64,000 nt of DNA. It comes from Mycobacterium asiaticum DSM 44297. Its GTDB lineage: Bacteria > Actinomycetota > Actinomycetes > Mycobacteriales > Mycobacteriaceae. Under the pieces are notes generated by a model, which saw only the letters and a program-made list of their open reading frames with translations, did not search any database and was not told the DNA's origin. Where the stretch lies: assembly GCF_000613245.1 (NCBI RefSeq), contig NZ_HG964936.1, positions 1,229,172 through 1,293,171 on the forward strand, in the 5' to 3' direction. Below, in pieces: positions 25,369 through 33,572 of the stretch (the first letter of the stretch is position 1; every line of letters begins with the position of its first letter). Both the position numbers and the translations under genes were made by a program.

Positions 25369-25568
25369 TCACCTTGCTTTATGCGCCGTCAGCAGGTAAT
25401 TCGCCGGCCACTTCATCCGCCCGTGCTTGTCGCGGTCGCCGCGGAACTTGCCGTGGCTATCAGCGCCGCCATCTCGGGTTGTGGCTCACCGATGTTCCAC
25501 GGCGGCCGGCCCTCAAATTCGCCCTGCTCGCGGGTCGCACTATCCCAGTCGATGATTTCGGATGACAT
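25369..25568 (-). pseudogene. Methyltransferase remnant (Rv0560c-like), internally deleted and frameshifted
   Basis: The minus strand starts with a good ribosome-binding site (GAGGGG) and ATG at 25568 and reads MSSEIIDWDSATREQGEFEG, then RPPWNIGEPQPEMAALIA. This is the N-terminus of class I methyltransferases such as the benzoquinone methyltransferase Rv0560c. A +2 shift then continues HGKFRGD, where the family has GKFRGDVLDxGCG, but the whole SAM-binding core of roughly 130 codons is missing and the frame goes straight to a family-like C-terminus (YLLTAHKAR, stop at 25369). The first 29 bases overlap the 3-prime end of the flavin monooxygenase gene. The remaining stretch 25184-25368 shows no gene. 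Confidence 0.65.
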
Positions 25569-26775
25569 GTTTCCCCTCATGTGGCGTTAACGAAGCTATC
25601 CCGTCCCCCGGCGGCATCTCAGCCAATGCCGCGGCCCGGCTCAAGCAGTACGGCGGCGGAGAGTCTTGCGAGATGCGCTTGGCTAGTTTTCGTGATTGTT
25701 TAGCCAGGTAACCAATGAGAGCGGGACGGCTCAGCAGACCATGAAAATACAGGCCATCGGCGGCAGGCAGCGGCGACAGCCTCCGTGGCACGCCATCAGG
25801 TGTGAGCACTCCCAAGTGTCCGACCAGCGGATGGAGGCCGGGCCGGTACCCCGTTGCGCAGATCATCACGTCGGGCTGGATCCGAGCGCCGTCAGCCAGC
25901 GCCACCTTGGCGCCCTCGAGCGCGACGACCGCACCAACCACCTCGACAGATCCGTCACGCACCACGTCGATCACCGCGCGGTCAACGACTGTTGGCGCGA
26001 CACGCAGCCGGTGGGCTTTAGTGAAGGGGCCCTCCGTAGGAAGGGGCAGACCGAATTCCTTGAGATCGCCGAACGCGCGGTGGCGCGCGGCAGCAGAAAT
26101 CCGATCGGCTATCCGCGCGGGCAGGTGAAACAATGGGACGGATACTACGTCGTTGGGCATTCCCGCGGGTCCTTTGCGCGGCATGATGTTTGGTGGAGTT
26201 CGCACCGAGAGCCACACCTTGGTCACTGCGCCAGTGGTCAGATCGTGCGCGATTTCCATGCCGGAGGATCCCGAGCCGACAACCAGCACGCGCTTGTGAG
26301 CATAGGGTGTCGCGTTTCGGTAACGGTTCGAATGCAGCAGCTCACCGCTGAAGATCCCCGGCCAGTTCGGGATGAAGGGCGTGTGCTCGTAACCCGTTGC
26401 GACCACGACTATTCGCGCGTCAAGATTGCCGTTCGATGTTGTCAACCTCCATCCCGGGCGATGTCGGTCGATGCGTTCAACCGTAGTGCTGAGCCATAGT
26501 TCGATGCCATCGTCGCGCGCATGCCGGTCCAGATGCGCGACGACTTGGTCCCGAGTCGGATAGGTCGGAGTGCCTTTCGGGTACCGCCGCCCCGGCAGGT
26601 GGGAAAACTGTCGACCGGTGTTGAGCCTGAGACGGTCATACCGATCGCGCCACGACGCCGCTACTGCATCGGATCGATCGATGAGCAAGGATCGAATTCC
26701 CTTGTCTTTCAGGCTCAGCGCGGCAGAGATCCCCGCTGGGCCGGCGCCGACAATCACAACGTCGCGGTCAGGCAT
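25540..26775 (-). CDS. Flavin-dependent monooxygenase (FMO/YUCCA-like)
   Basis: A 411-residue two-dinucleotide-binding protein. The FAD fingerprint is VVIVGAGPAGISAALSLKD at the N-terminus, the NADPH fingerprint is VLVVGSGSSGMEIAHDL near residue 170, and a late ATGYRPG motif (CATGYRPGLHP) is typical of flavin monooxygenases. The FxGxxxHxxxY/F motif reads FSGELLHSNRY. It would oxygenate or hydroxylate a small substrate, or act on a carbonyl. A near-palindromic CCCACT-N-AGTGAG box lies about 130 bp upstream of the start. Confidence 0.9.
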   Translation of the reverse strand: MPDRDVVIVGAGPAGISAALSLKDKGIRSLLIDRSDAVAASWRDRYDRLRLNTGRQFSHLPGRRYPKGTPTYPTRDQVVAHLDRHARDDGIELWLSTTVERIDRHRPGWRLTTSNGNLDARIVVVATGYEHTPFIPNWPGIFSGELLHSNRYRNATPYAHKRVLVVGSGSSGMEIAHDLTTGAVTKVWLSVRTPPNIMPRKGPAGMPNDVVSVPLFHLPARIADRISAAARHRAFGDLKEFGLPLPTEGPFTKAHRLRVAPTVVDRAVIDVVRDGSVEVVGAVVALEGAKVALADGARIQPDVMICATGYRPGLHPLVGHLGVLTPDGVPRRLSPLPAADGLYFHGLLSRPALIGYLAKQSRKLAKRISQDSPPPYCLSRAAALAEMPPGDGIASLTPHEGKHVIRNHRLG

Positions 26776-27260
26776 GTGATGTCACTTCCCGCTTGATCGG
26801 CATTCGTCGATGATGTTGGATGGTGAGGTCGTCGTTCTTCGCCGAACTTGTGCTGTCCACCCTTGCGACATTAGGAAGGCCCGGACAAGCAGCGAAACCC
26901 GCGCCCACTGAGTGAGCATTTCTCGCTGACCCCTGGTCCGAGTCCATGCAGGTCAAACTGCACCGGGGGCAAAACTCATCCCGTGGCCGTTGACTCGAGC
27001 GATCCGAGCGACGAACGGCACCAGTACTGGACCTTCGAACGCGAGACTGCCCTGTCGTTCTATGGCCGGTGGCTCTGAAGCTATCAGTGCCATGGAGGCC
27101 TAAGGTAACCGGGATTTCGGGTCGGTTGCGGCCTGGGACGTCGGCGTGTTCGCAATACCAGGCTTCCCTTACCGAGGCTGCCGGAGTTCAATGCTCACAG
27201 CTGTGGTCATTCGGACAAGCAAGGGCCCGAATGGTGTACACGCACCTAGAAAGGACCTCG
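26776..27260. other. Intergenic stretch upstream of the flavin monooxygenase and SRPBCC genes
   Basis: These 485 bases carry no convincing gene. Short frames on both strands lack family resemblance and ribosome-binding sites. It holds the third copy of the IclR-region box at 26904-26916 and, at its right end, AGAAAGGA in front of the next gene. The rest shows nothing I can support. Confidence 0.6.
26904..26916. promoter_or_regulatory. CCCACT-N-AGTGAG box, copy 3
   Basis: CCCACT-G-AGTGAG, one mismatch from the perfect palindrome at 24447, lies about 130 bp upstream of the flavin monooxygenase start. TCGCTGACC occurs shortly after both this copy and copy 2, with spacings of 19 and 17 bases. 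It is probably read by the same regulator as the other two copies. Confidence 0.5.
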
Positions 27261-27683
27261 GTGTACCTGCAATTCCGGGAAGAGTTCCACCTTCCGGCGC
27301 ATCGGATCTTCCCCTACTTCGCTACTCCCGCGGATTGGGCCAGTCTCTACGGCGCGGCGGGTAATACCAAGTCCAAAGCCGATGGCTGGTACGCCGTTCC
27401 GTTGAAGCGCTTCCCGTTTCCGCTCGTGGCCCGAAACGTGCAGGCCCAGCCCGATCGGCTCGTGCGGTGGATCTTTGGTGGATTCTGGCGCGGGGTGGGC
27501 GAGGTGCAGCTGATCGAGTCCGGCGGGGTCACCGTTGTTGAGGGGTTCGAGTACATCACTGCGCACGGATTCTGGCTGCTGGCAACATCTTTCGAAGAGA
27601 GGTTCATGACCGCAGAGTTCGAGCGGATCTGGGCGCTCGGTTGGGACCGAATCCGCCGGAACGAGCAGCAGGATCGCGGCTGA
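27261..27683 (+). CDS. SRPBCC family protein
   Basis: A 140-residue ligand-binding protein of the START/SRPBCC type. The GTG at 27261 is preceded by AGAAAGGA at a good distance; longer frames up to 27069 lack this. YLQFREEFHLPAHRIFPYFA fits the first strand and helix, WASLYGAAGNTKS and the WIFGGFWRGVGEVQLIESGG turn follow, and a C-terminal helix (FEERFMTAEFERIWALGWDR) closes the fold. Ligand and role unknown. It is convergent with the DUF1906 gene. Confidence 0.7.
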   Translation: MYLQFREEFHLPAHRIFPYFATPADWASLYGAAGNTKSKADGWYAVPLKRFPFPLVARNVQAQPDRLVRWIFGGFWRGVGEVQLIESGGVTVVEGFEYITAHGFWLLATSFEERFMTAEFERIWALGWDRIRRNEQQDRG

Positions 27684-27719
27684 CCGGCCTGCGCACCGGT
27701 CACGAAATCAGTGGTGGGC

Positions 27720-28523
27720 TCAAGGATGAAGGTTCCACTGACCGCAATCCGCCGCAAGGACGTCGTTGACGTCGACTTCCTGGCCCCCAACCTTCGGTCC
27801 CGGATTCGACGCCGTACTCACCACGCGTTGGTAGAGCACCGCGCCCGGGTAGATCTGCCCCTCGGACCAGGCCTTGGTCTGCCACGCCCACCGGCGGCCG
27901 GGGGTGCGCGAGTTTCCGATGACACCGTCGTCGGCCGCCCACTTGCACACATCGATACCGCCGTAGACGCCGGTGCGCTGCACCCCCAATACGGAATTGA
28001 TACCGCGGAACCACTTCAATGCCACGTTGTTCCAGGCGTCGTGGTTGATGTCCTCGTCGATGGTGAAGAAGATCGGGGCGCTCTGACCACCGCCCGCCGC
28101 GGTATGCAATTTCCAGGCCGTCCGCGCATCGGCCACGCCGCCGTCGAACCCGCGCTTGAAGTCTGACGGCGCCGAACCGCCTGGCTTGCCGTACTGGTAG
28201 TTGCTGACGATCATCAGCCCCGCCGCGGTCAGCTGCTCGGCGTAGGGCCGCGTAATCGGCTTGGCGCCGAACGACGAGCCGGGCCGCGACAGCGAGACAT
28301 AGTTGATGACGCCGTGGTACCCGGCCGCCCGAATTTGGTCCGCTGGAATTTGGTGCATCGCGAAGTCGATCAGCTTGGGTGTGGCCGCAGCTGAGGCAGG
28401 GGTGACGGCATTTGCCGACGCGGCATACAATCCTGCAGAGACAGCCGCGGCATAACGGAATACGTCACGTCGGGTAATCGGGCGCGATCGCCGGAGGCAC
28501 GTATCGCACAACAACTCCTGCAT
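27720..28523 (-). CDS. Tat-exported DUF1906 (glycoside-hydrolase-like) protein
   Basis: A 267-residue exported protein. The N-terminus carries a twin-arginine signal (RPITRRDVFRYAAAVSAGLY) followed by an Ala-rich cleavage region. The remainder matches DUF1906, a TIM-barrel domain related to the N-terminal part of some cell-wall hydrolases, as in Rv2525c from memory: GYHGVINYVSLSRPG, MIVSNYQYG, FTIDEDINHDAW with acidic residues where the catalytic site would be, and GVYGGIDVCKWA. It probably binds or cleaves a cell-envelope polysaccharide. Activity is not established for the family. A pair of cysteines before the RR motif (CDTCLRR) is unusual. Confidence 0.85.
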   Translation of the reverse strand: MQELLCDTCLRRSRPITRRDVFRYAAAVSAGLYAASANAVTPASAAATPKLIDFAMHQIPADQIRAAGYHGVINYVSLSRPGSSFGAKPITRPYAEQLTAAGLMIVSNYQYGKPGGSAPSDFKRGFDGGVADARTAWKLHTAAGGGQSAPIFFTIDEDINHDAWNNVALKWFRGINSVLGVQRTGVYGGIDVCKWAADDGVIGNSRTPGRRWAWQTKAWSEGQIYPGAVLYQRVVSTASNPGPKVGGQEVDVNDVLAADCGQWNLHP

Positions 28524-28775
28524 CGCGCGATGTTAACTATGTGATTTCAGTTAACAGAAGTGGCGTGTCGTAGCTGATATCAAATCGGTCTGTGTGGTTG
28601 ACCGCCCAACGTTAAAAGGCGTTACCAGCCTGATTACCAGCCAGCCGGGCACCGAGCTGGCAGCTGTCATGTCGGCGCAGCTGGTAAGCGCGATAGTCCT
28701 TTCATTGTCGAGTGGCGGACTGCAGCGGCAACGACCTTGACGCACACCCCGGATGGGGGGTCCGTGCTCACCCGG

Positions 28776-29123
28776 CTAGCAACGGATGGGTTCGCCGAAC
28801 AGACCTGTGCCGCACTCGAATGCGGATCCCGGCGGCGGGTTCGGGCCATCAAAGACATTGCTGGCACCATTGTCGATGCTGCCGTCGAAGTTTCGGGACG
28901 CGACGTTGCCCATCCCCATGCGCACGTACTGCCAGGTGTGGCACACATTCATGTCCCATACATAGACGGCGCCAGGGCCGGCCGGGGGATACATGGAATC
29001 CCCCGGACACCATTGATGAGGCACCGATGGGGCGGCCGACGCGGTGCCTGTTCCCAGGCCGAGGCCTGCGGCTGCGATACCGACAGAAGTCAGTGCTGCG
29101 ATCAGCATCCGTTTGGTGTGCAT
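28776..29123 (-). CDS. Small secreted protein with conserved cysteines
   Basis: A 115-residue exported protein. The ATG at 29123 has AAGGGGG seven bases upstream. Residues 1-30 are a signal peptide (HTKRMLIAALTSVGIAAAG, with cleavage near TASA-AP). The mature part holds four cysteines (HQWCPGDSM, MNVCHTWQ, FECG, IRC) probably forming two disulfides, in the PHQWCPGDSMYP context seen in small mycobacterial secreted proteins of unknown function. It lies 86 bp downstream of the hydrolase-family gene, whose direction it shares. The 252-base gap to the DUF1906 gene holds no gene that I can support. Confidence 0.75.
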   Translation of the reverse strand: MHTKRMLIAALTSVGIAAAGLGLGTGTASAAPSVPHQWCPGDSMYPPAGPGAVYVWDMNVCHTWQYVRMGMGNVASRNFDGSIDNGASNVFDGPNPPPGSAFECGTGLFGEPIRC

Positions 29124-29209
29124 CCATGCCCCCTTGTCTGTGAGCCGTCTTTCGGCTGCGGTGTCGTCCCGGGGATTACACCTGCGCGCTAGCGCTACCG
29201 ATCCCAAGT

Positions 29210-30112
29210 TCAGGTCTGTTTCGGCTCCGCGATGGCGGTGTTCTCGATCTCGCCTATCCCAGAAACTGACACTCGGACCCGATCACCGGGGACGAGGTAG
29301 CGGCCGAATGGCGCCCCGATGCCCGCCGGGGTGCCGGTGGCGATGAGGTCCCCGGGCTCGAGCGTGCAGACCTGCGACACTGCGGCCACGATCTGTGCGG
29401 GAGACAGGGTTTGCTCGGCGATACGTCCTTCCTGGCGCAGCTCGTCATTCACCCAGGTGCGAATCACCGCCTCCTCCACGTCGAAGTCGTCGACCGTGAC
29501 GATCCACGGGCCGGTCGGGCCGTGAGTATCGAAACTCTTGCCCAGCCAGGTCTGGGGGGTGTTCCACTGCCAGTCCCGCACGGTGACGTCGTTGGTGACT
29601 GTCCAGCCCGCGATCGCGGCGGCCGCTTCTCCCTCGTCGGCGCGACGTAGGCGCCGGCCGATGACCAGTGCGGCCTCCCCTTCATAGTCGACCTTCTCCG
29701 AATCACGTGGAATCCAGATCGGCCCGCGGGGCCCGGCGACGGAGTTGGTCTGTTTGTTGAACACCGCGGGGAACCGCGGTGCGGGGAAGGCCTTTTGGAG
29801 GTGCTCGTAGGAGCGCCGCAGTTCCGTCATTTCCGGCGTCGCGGGAGCATTGAGTGCTTCATCGACGTGGTCTTTCGAATTGAAACCGATTGCAAGGAAT
29901 TTGGGTGGTCGGGGGATCGGCGCGAGGAGCTCGACATTAGCCAGCGGCGTACCGTCGCGATCTTCGCACTGCTGCTGCAGCGCCCGCCACCGCTCGGGGC
30001 CCGCCTCGAGAATCGAGACAATGGCGGTGGCCCCGTCGATACGCACGACCCGGTCGTCTATGACCACCCCGATCGCCTCGCGTCCGGATGATGTGTATCT
30101 GCAAATCCGCAT
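29210..30112 (-). CDS. Fumarylacetoacetate hydrolase family protein
   Basis: A 300-residue enzyme of the FAH/HpaG superfamily, which hydrolyses or decarboxylates acylpyruvates and oxo-dienoates after aromatic ring cleavage. The metal-site segment is DYEGEAALVIGRRLR with the acidic ligands, and GWTVTNDVTVRDWQ and GKSFDTHGPTGPWIV are the other signatures. The end carries IATGTPAGIGAPFG, the family glycine-rich turn. The ATG at 30112 was preferred over a longer reading. The promoter is divergent from a TetR gene and holds a TGTAGT-N4-ACTACA operator, so it is probably induced by the pathway substrate. Confidence 0.9.
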   Translation of the reverse strand: MRICRYTSSGREAIGVVIDDRVVRIDGATAIVSILEAGPERWRALQQQCEDRDGTPLANVELLAPIPRPPKFLAIGFNSKDHVDEALNAPATPEMTELRRSYEHLQKAFPAPRFPAVFNKQTNSVAGPRGPIWIPRDSEKVDYEGEAALVIGRRLRRADEGEAAAAIAGWTVTNDVTVRDWQWNTPQTWLGKSFDTHGPTGPWIVTVDDFDVEEAVIRTWVNDELRQEGRIAEQTLSPAQIVAAVSQVCTLEPGDLIATGTPAGIGAPFGRYLVPGDRVRVSVSGIGEIENTAIAEPKQT

Positions 30113-30161
30113 TGGTCGTCCGTTCTTCGAGGGCAGACAGTGCTGCGACCGGGGCAATTTA

Positions 30162-30177
30162 TGTAGTGAACACTACA
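30162..30177. promoter_or_regulatory. TGTAGT-N4-ACTACA operator, copy 1
   Basis: TGTAGT-GAAC-ACTACA is a perfect inverted repeat in the divergent promoter between the FAH-family gene and the TetR gene. The same half-sites with the same spacing recur at 30845-30860. It is probably the autoregulatory operator of the adjacent TetR protein. Confidence 0.72.
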
Positions 30178-30226
30178 AAAGCTGGTTATGGAATGTCAAC
30201 TCCAAAGTTGGGGCTAGACTTCTGGC

Positions 30227-30853
30227 ATGGCAAGCAACGCTGTCACCCCGAACAAGCGCGGGGCGCGCTCGCGCCAGATCGTGCTCGACGCCGCAGAGCG
30301 GGTGATCGCGGCCCAGGGCTATGCGACGGCCAGCCTCGCCAGCATCGTGGAGGAGGCGGGCATCCCGATGAGCTCGATCTACCACTACTTCGGATCGAAG
30401 GAGGGCGTGTTGCTCGCGGTGGCCGAGCGGGGCGCCGAGCGCTTGTACGCCAGTCTGCCCGAGGTGGCTGAGCGCGTTGGCACCCCAGAGGAGCATCTGA
30501 AAACGGTGCTGGATATCGCGATTAAGGCGCTCGAAAAGAATTCTGACTTCTTGCGTTTCGTACTCGTCATGGAAGTCCAGCCGCCGCCTGACACGGCTCG
30601 CGAGGTGCAAACGGTGGTGCGGCGGATGCGAGACGAGGTGCTGAGCCGGCTGCGCAACCAGGTGGCAATCGCCTTCGACATCTCGCCCCGCAGTACGGTC
30701 GCCAAGCGCCTTGCCCAGTTCGCACTGGCGGTCGTCGATGGCGCCTTCATCGCAACTCAGGGCGACCGACGGATTACCCTTTCGCAACTCCTTCGCCACT
30801 TGCCCACGGCATTGGTCGCGATGCGTGATGCTATGGACAGAAATTGTAGTTGA
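30227..30853 (+). CDS. TetR family transcriptional regulator
   Basis: A 208-residue regulator with an N-terminal TetR domain (RSRQIVLDAAERVIAAQGYA, then ASIVEEAGIPMSSIYHYFGS with the FxxKxxLL end). The C-terminal helical domain would bind a ligand. It is flanked by two operators of identical architecture, upstream at 30162 and over its own stop codon at 30845, so it should control the divergent FAH-family gene, itself, and the following VOC gene. The ATG at 30227 was chosen. Confidence 0.9.
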   Translation: MASNAVTPNKRGARSRQIVLDAAERVIAAQGYATASLASIVEEAGIPMSSIYHYFGSKEGVLLAVAERGAERLYASLPEVAERVGTPEEHLKTVLDIAIKALEKNSDFLRFVLVMEVQPPPDTAREVQTVVRRMRDEVLSRLRNQVAIAFDISPRSTVAKRLAQFALAVVDGAFIATQGDRRITLSQLLRHLPTALVAMRDAMDRNCS

Positions 30854-30861
30854 CACTACAA
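30844..30861. promoter_or_regulatory. TTGTAGT-N4-ACTACAA operator, copy 2
   Basis: TTGTAGT-TGAC-ACTACAA is a perfect 7-4-7 inverted repeat covering the stop of the TetR gene (TGA 30851-30853) and lying 73 bp upstream of the VOC gene. It matches copy 1 at the core and suggests the VOC gene has its own promoter in the same regulon. Confidence 0.72.
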
Positions 30862-30933
30862 GGCCATTTTTGTAACGTTGAATCCATAACGCGGGACGCT
30901 GCTTAGCTACTCGAGCCGTGGAGGGGTCAGTCG

Positions 30934-31560
30934 ATGTCAAATCTCGATAGCGATGCGCGAACCAAAGCGCCTGCCTATCTGGCTCATTGGGTCGTCAAGA
31001 CAGCTCGGGCCGGTGAGATGAAGGAGTGGTACTGGCATGTCTTCGGTGCGCGCGTCGTCCACGAAGACGCCCAAATCGCCTTCCTGACCTGGGATGAAGA
31101 GAGCCATCGACTCGCCCTGGTCAAGATGCCACGCGTTCTGCGGCTGCTATTTCCCCTCGCTAGATGGCGGCGGAAGCTGTACGGCCTCGACCACCTCGCG
31201 TTCACCTTCGACTCCCTGGCCGAACTGTTGAACAAATGGGAACAGTTGAAGGTGGTGGGGATCGCGCCCGTCTGGGCGATCAACCACGGTCCCACGACCT
31301 CGCTGTACTACGAGGATCCCGACGGGATCCGGTTGGAGTTCCAGGTAGAGAACTTCTCGACCGCCCAGGACACCACCGACTACTTCAGCACAGAGCAGTT
31401 TGCCCACAACCCCTTTGGCGTCAATTTTGACCCCCGCTATCTGCTTGAGCGCCTGCGCGCCGGCGTCCCGGAAGCCGAATTGCTGAAGGCAGGCGCGGGT
31501 ACCCGCCCAGGGAGTCGGCAAGTCGCAGGTCGAAAAACGATCAACCTGCGGACCCTGTGA
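30934..31560 (+). CDS. VOC-fold (extradiol-dioxygenase-like) protein
   Basis: A 208-residue vicinal-oxygen-chelate protein with two betaalphabetabetabeta modules. Candidate metal ligands are a histidine in LAHWVVKTARAG, a histidine in YGLDHLAFTFDS, and a glutamate in IRLEFQVEN; these are the positions used by ring-cleaving dioxygenases and glyoxalase relatives. The first half resembles type I extradiol enzymes from biphenyl-like pathways, but it is shorter than most. A TetR operator lies 73 bp upstream. It may cleave a catechol or act as a ring-cleavage accessory protein. Confidence 0.8.
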   Translation: MSNLDSDARTKAPAYLAHWVVKTARAGEMKEWYWHVFGARVVHEDAQIAFLTWDEESHRLALVKMPRVLRLLFPLARWRRKLYGLDHLAFTFDSLAELLNKWEQLKVVGIAPVWAINHGPTTSLYYEDPDGIRLEFQVENFSTAQDTTDYFSTEQFAHNPFGVNFDPRYLLERLRAGVPEAELLKAGAGTRPGSRQVAGRKTINLRTL

Positions 31561-31575
31561 GGTCGAGCGGCTCGG

Positions 31576-32085
31576 TTACGATGACCAGCCCGTTGAAGTG
31601 CGGGTACGCGACGTGGCCGTGGCGAGCGCGACCGCTTCGCGCATTCCCCTCAGTGCCAGTTGGTCGGCGAGTTCGTTGTCGGCCACACCGGCGTGCCCCT
31701 TCACCCAGAACCACTCGACGCGATGGCGCGCGCAGGCCGCTTGGAGCCGCTGCCAAAGGTCGACATTCTTCACCGGCTGCTTCGCGGCGGTCATCCAGCC
31801 GTTGCGCTCCCAGCCGAGAACCCACTTGGTGATGCCGTTTCGGACGTACGTGCTGTCGGTGAACAGGTGCACGTCCACCGCACGGGTGAGGGCCTCCAGC
31901 GCCATGATCGGCGCCGTCAACTCCATCCGGTTGTTGCTGGTCTGGCCGGACTCGCCACCGCACATCTCGCGGACGTGCTGACGTTGACGCAGGACCGCCC
32001 CCCAGCCGCCGGGCCCTGGGTTGGGTCTGCACCCGCCGTCGGTGTGGATGACTACGACATCCGCCGCTAAGGGAGCGCTGAGCAT
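31576..32085 (-). CDS. rnhA: Ribonuclease HI
   Basis: A 169-residue RNase H fold protein that cuts RNA in RNA-DNA hybrids. The catalytic acidic residues are visible: the aspartate in [19 protein letters not shown], the glutamate in [17 protein letters not shown], the aspartate in [12 protein letters not shown], and the late aspartate in [16 protein letters not shown], with the histidine-containing WVKGHAGV loop. I start at the ATG at 32085 because the longer frame adds no conserved residues. It is a housekeeping gene set among catabolic genes, with only 15 bp to the convergent VOC gene. Confidence 0.93.
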   Translation of the reverse strand: MLSAPLAADVVVIHTDGGCRPNPGPGGWGAVLRQRQHVREMCGGESGQTSNNRMELTAPIMALEALTRAVDVHLFTDSTYVRNGITKWVLGWERNGWMTAAKQPVKNVDLWQRLQAACARHRVEWFWVKGHAGVADNELADQLALRGMREAVALATATSRTRTSTGWSS

Positions 32086-32177
32086 GAGCAGAGAATAGGC
32101 ACTCCGTCGCAAGATTGGTTGCCCGACTCGCGAGCGATACCCGGTGATCGTGACGATCCGAGGTGAGATCCGCCAGA

Positions 32178-33560
32178 CTAGCCGGCTCCGAAAAGGAACC
32201 TGTCAGCGATCGCGTGTTCGTTGCGAATCGACATCTCCTGGGCGGTGTTCAGCCAGAGCCCCTCGAATCCCGCCGAATGCATGCCCGCGTGGATGGCGCC
32301 GATGTTCTGCAGGTCCTGCGTCGGCAGCTCGCCCCAGCCGTCGTGATCCTGCCAGCGCTCAAAGACCTGCCAAGCTGTCTCCGGCACGTCCCCAGGGGCG
32401 AAGTGCTCCAGCGAGAACATCTCGAAGGTACAGCGATTCGGATCCTCGGCGTGGGGCAGCATCCGGTAGCCCAGCAAGCACGACTTCTCGACCAGGATCA
32501 CCATGGTGGGAAACACATGCCAGTCACCGTTGCCGCCGAAGTACTGCTCCATCGACATCCGGGGGAAGTCGACCCCCTCGGCGACCGCCAACTCTTCGCA
32601 CATCTGGTGGTAGCGCACGAATGGCGGAACTTCACTAGGTTCTAGAGTGGCCAGCTTCTGAGCGGCCCGATAGTCACGTTCGGTGACCAGTGACCCGACC
32701 TCGAGGTACTGATACTGCATCGAGTTGGCGAATATCTCAGGCCGCGCGGCCAATTCCTGACGCCCCTTGTCGCGGTTGGCGTGCTCGGGCCGCTGGGTGT
32801 ACACGAAGCGCGAGTGGTTCTTGTAGGTGATGGTCGGGGTATAGGGAGCGTAGACGTACTCCTGTGGTGTGGCCGGCGCCGCCGAGGGTCGCGGTCCGTC
32901 GGCCGATCGCATGGTCTGCGGGTGCGTACCCGGGGTGTGGTATCCCTCGATGAACGCGTCGATCACCGTCTTCCAGTTCGCCGGCAGATACGTGCGCTTG
33001 CGCCAGCGAAAGCGCATGTCCTGCAGCCGAAAAGGAGCCAGAGCCGTGGGTAGCGGATCGAGCCATTCCAGCAGGTCCGGTGGATCGGGCGCCATGCTGA
33101 TGAATACCCAACCGCCCCAGGTGCCTACGGAAACCGATCGCAGTCCCCATTCGGCGCGCGGACGCGGCGCGAACTCTTCCCGGCACGGCACGAACGACGA
33201 CCGCCCGTCCAGCCCATACCGCCAGCCGTGGAACTCACACCGAAACTCGTTGTCCGGCAATGGTCCAACGCCGCGGACCAATTTCATCCCGCGGTGTGCG
33301 CAGGCGTTGTGGAAAGCCTTGATGGTGCCGTCCTTCTGGCGCACCGCCACAATAGACTGACGACCCAGGGTGTATTCGTAAAAGTCGCCGGCGGAGGGAA
33401 TTTCCTCTTCCCGGCAGGCGGGCTGCCACACCTGGGTGAACAGTCGGTCCAACTCGAGGTGTAGGAATTCTGGGTCTGTGTAGCGACTTTTCGGCACGAA
33501 GGTCTCGCCGCAAGCGAAGCGCGCGGGAATCTGATCGGTGGCGAACTCGGACGTGGTCAC
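32178..33560 (-). CDS. Rieske non-heme iron oxygenase, alpha subunit
   Basis: A 460-residue aromatic-ring-hydroxylating-type oxygenase. The Rieske [2Fe-2S] ligands are Cys87 and His89 (CAHRGMK) and Cys108 and His111 (CEFHGWRYG). The mononuclear iron ligands His208 and His213 lie in [15 protein letters not shown]. The bridging acid between the two centres, usually Asp at position 205, is Glu205 here, as in the carnitine oxygenase CntA from memory. A small subunit, ferredoxin and reductase are not adjacent, so electron partners must come from elsewhere. It starts at ATG 33560. It may hydroxylate an acyl or ring substrate of the island. Confidence 0.92.
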   Translation of the reverse strand: MTTSEFATDQIPARFACGETFVPKSRYTDPEFLHLELDRLFTQVWQPACREEEIPSAGDFYEYTLGRQSIVAVRQKDGTIKAFHNACAHRGMKLVRGVGPLPDNEFRCEFHGWRYGLDGRSSFVPCREEFAPRPRAEWGLRSVSVGTWGGWVFISMAPDPPDLLEWLDPLPTALAPFRLQDMRFRWRKRTYLPANWKTVIDAFIEGYHTPGTHPQTMRSADGPRPSAAPATPQEYVYAPYTPTITYKNHSRFVYTQRPEHANRDKGRQELAARPEIFANSMQYQYLEVGSLVTERDYRAAQKLATLEPSEVPPFVRYHQMCEELAVAEGVDFPRMSMEQYFGGNGDWHVFPTMVILVEKSCLLGYRMLPHAEDPNRCTFEMFSLEHFAPGDVPETAWQVFERWQDHDGWGELPTQDLQNIGAIHAGMHSAGFEGLWLNTAQEMSIRNEHAIADRFLFGAG

Positions 33561-33572
33561 CCTGCACCTCCG

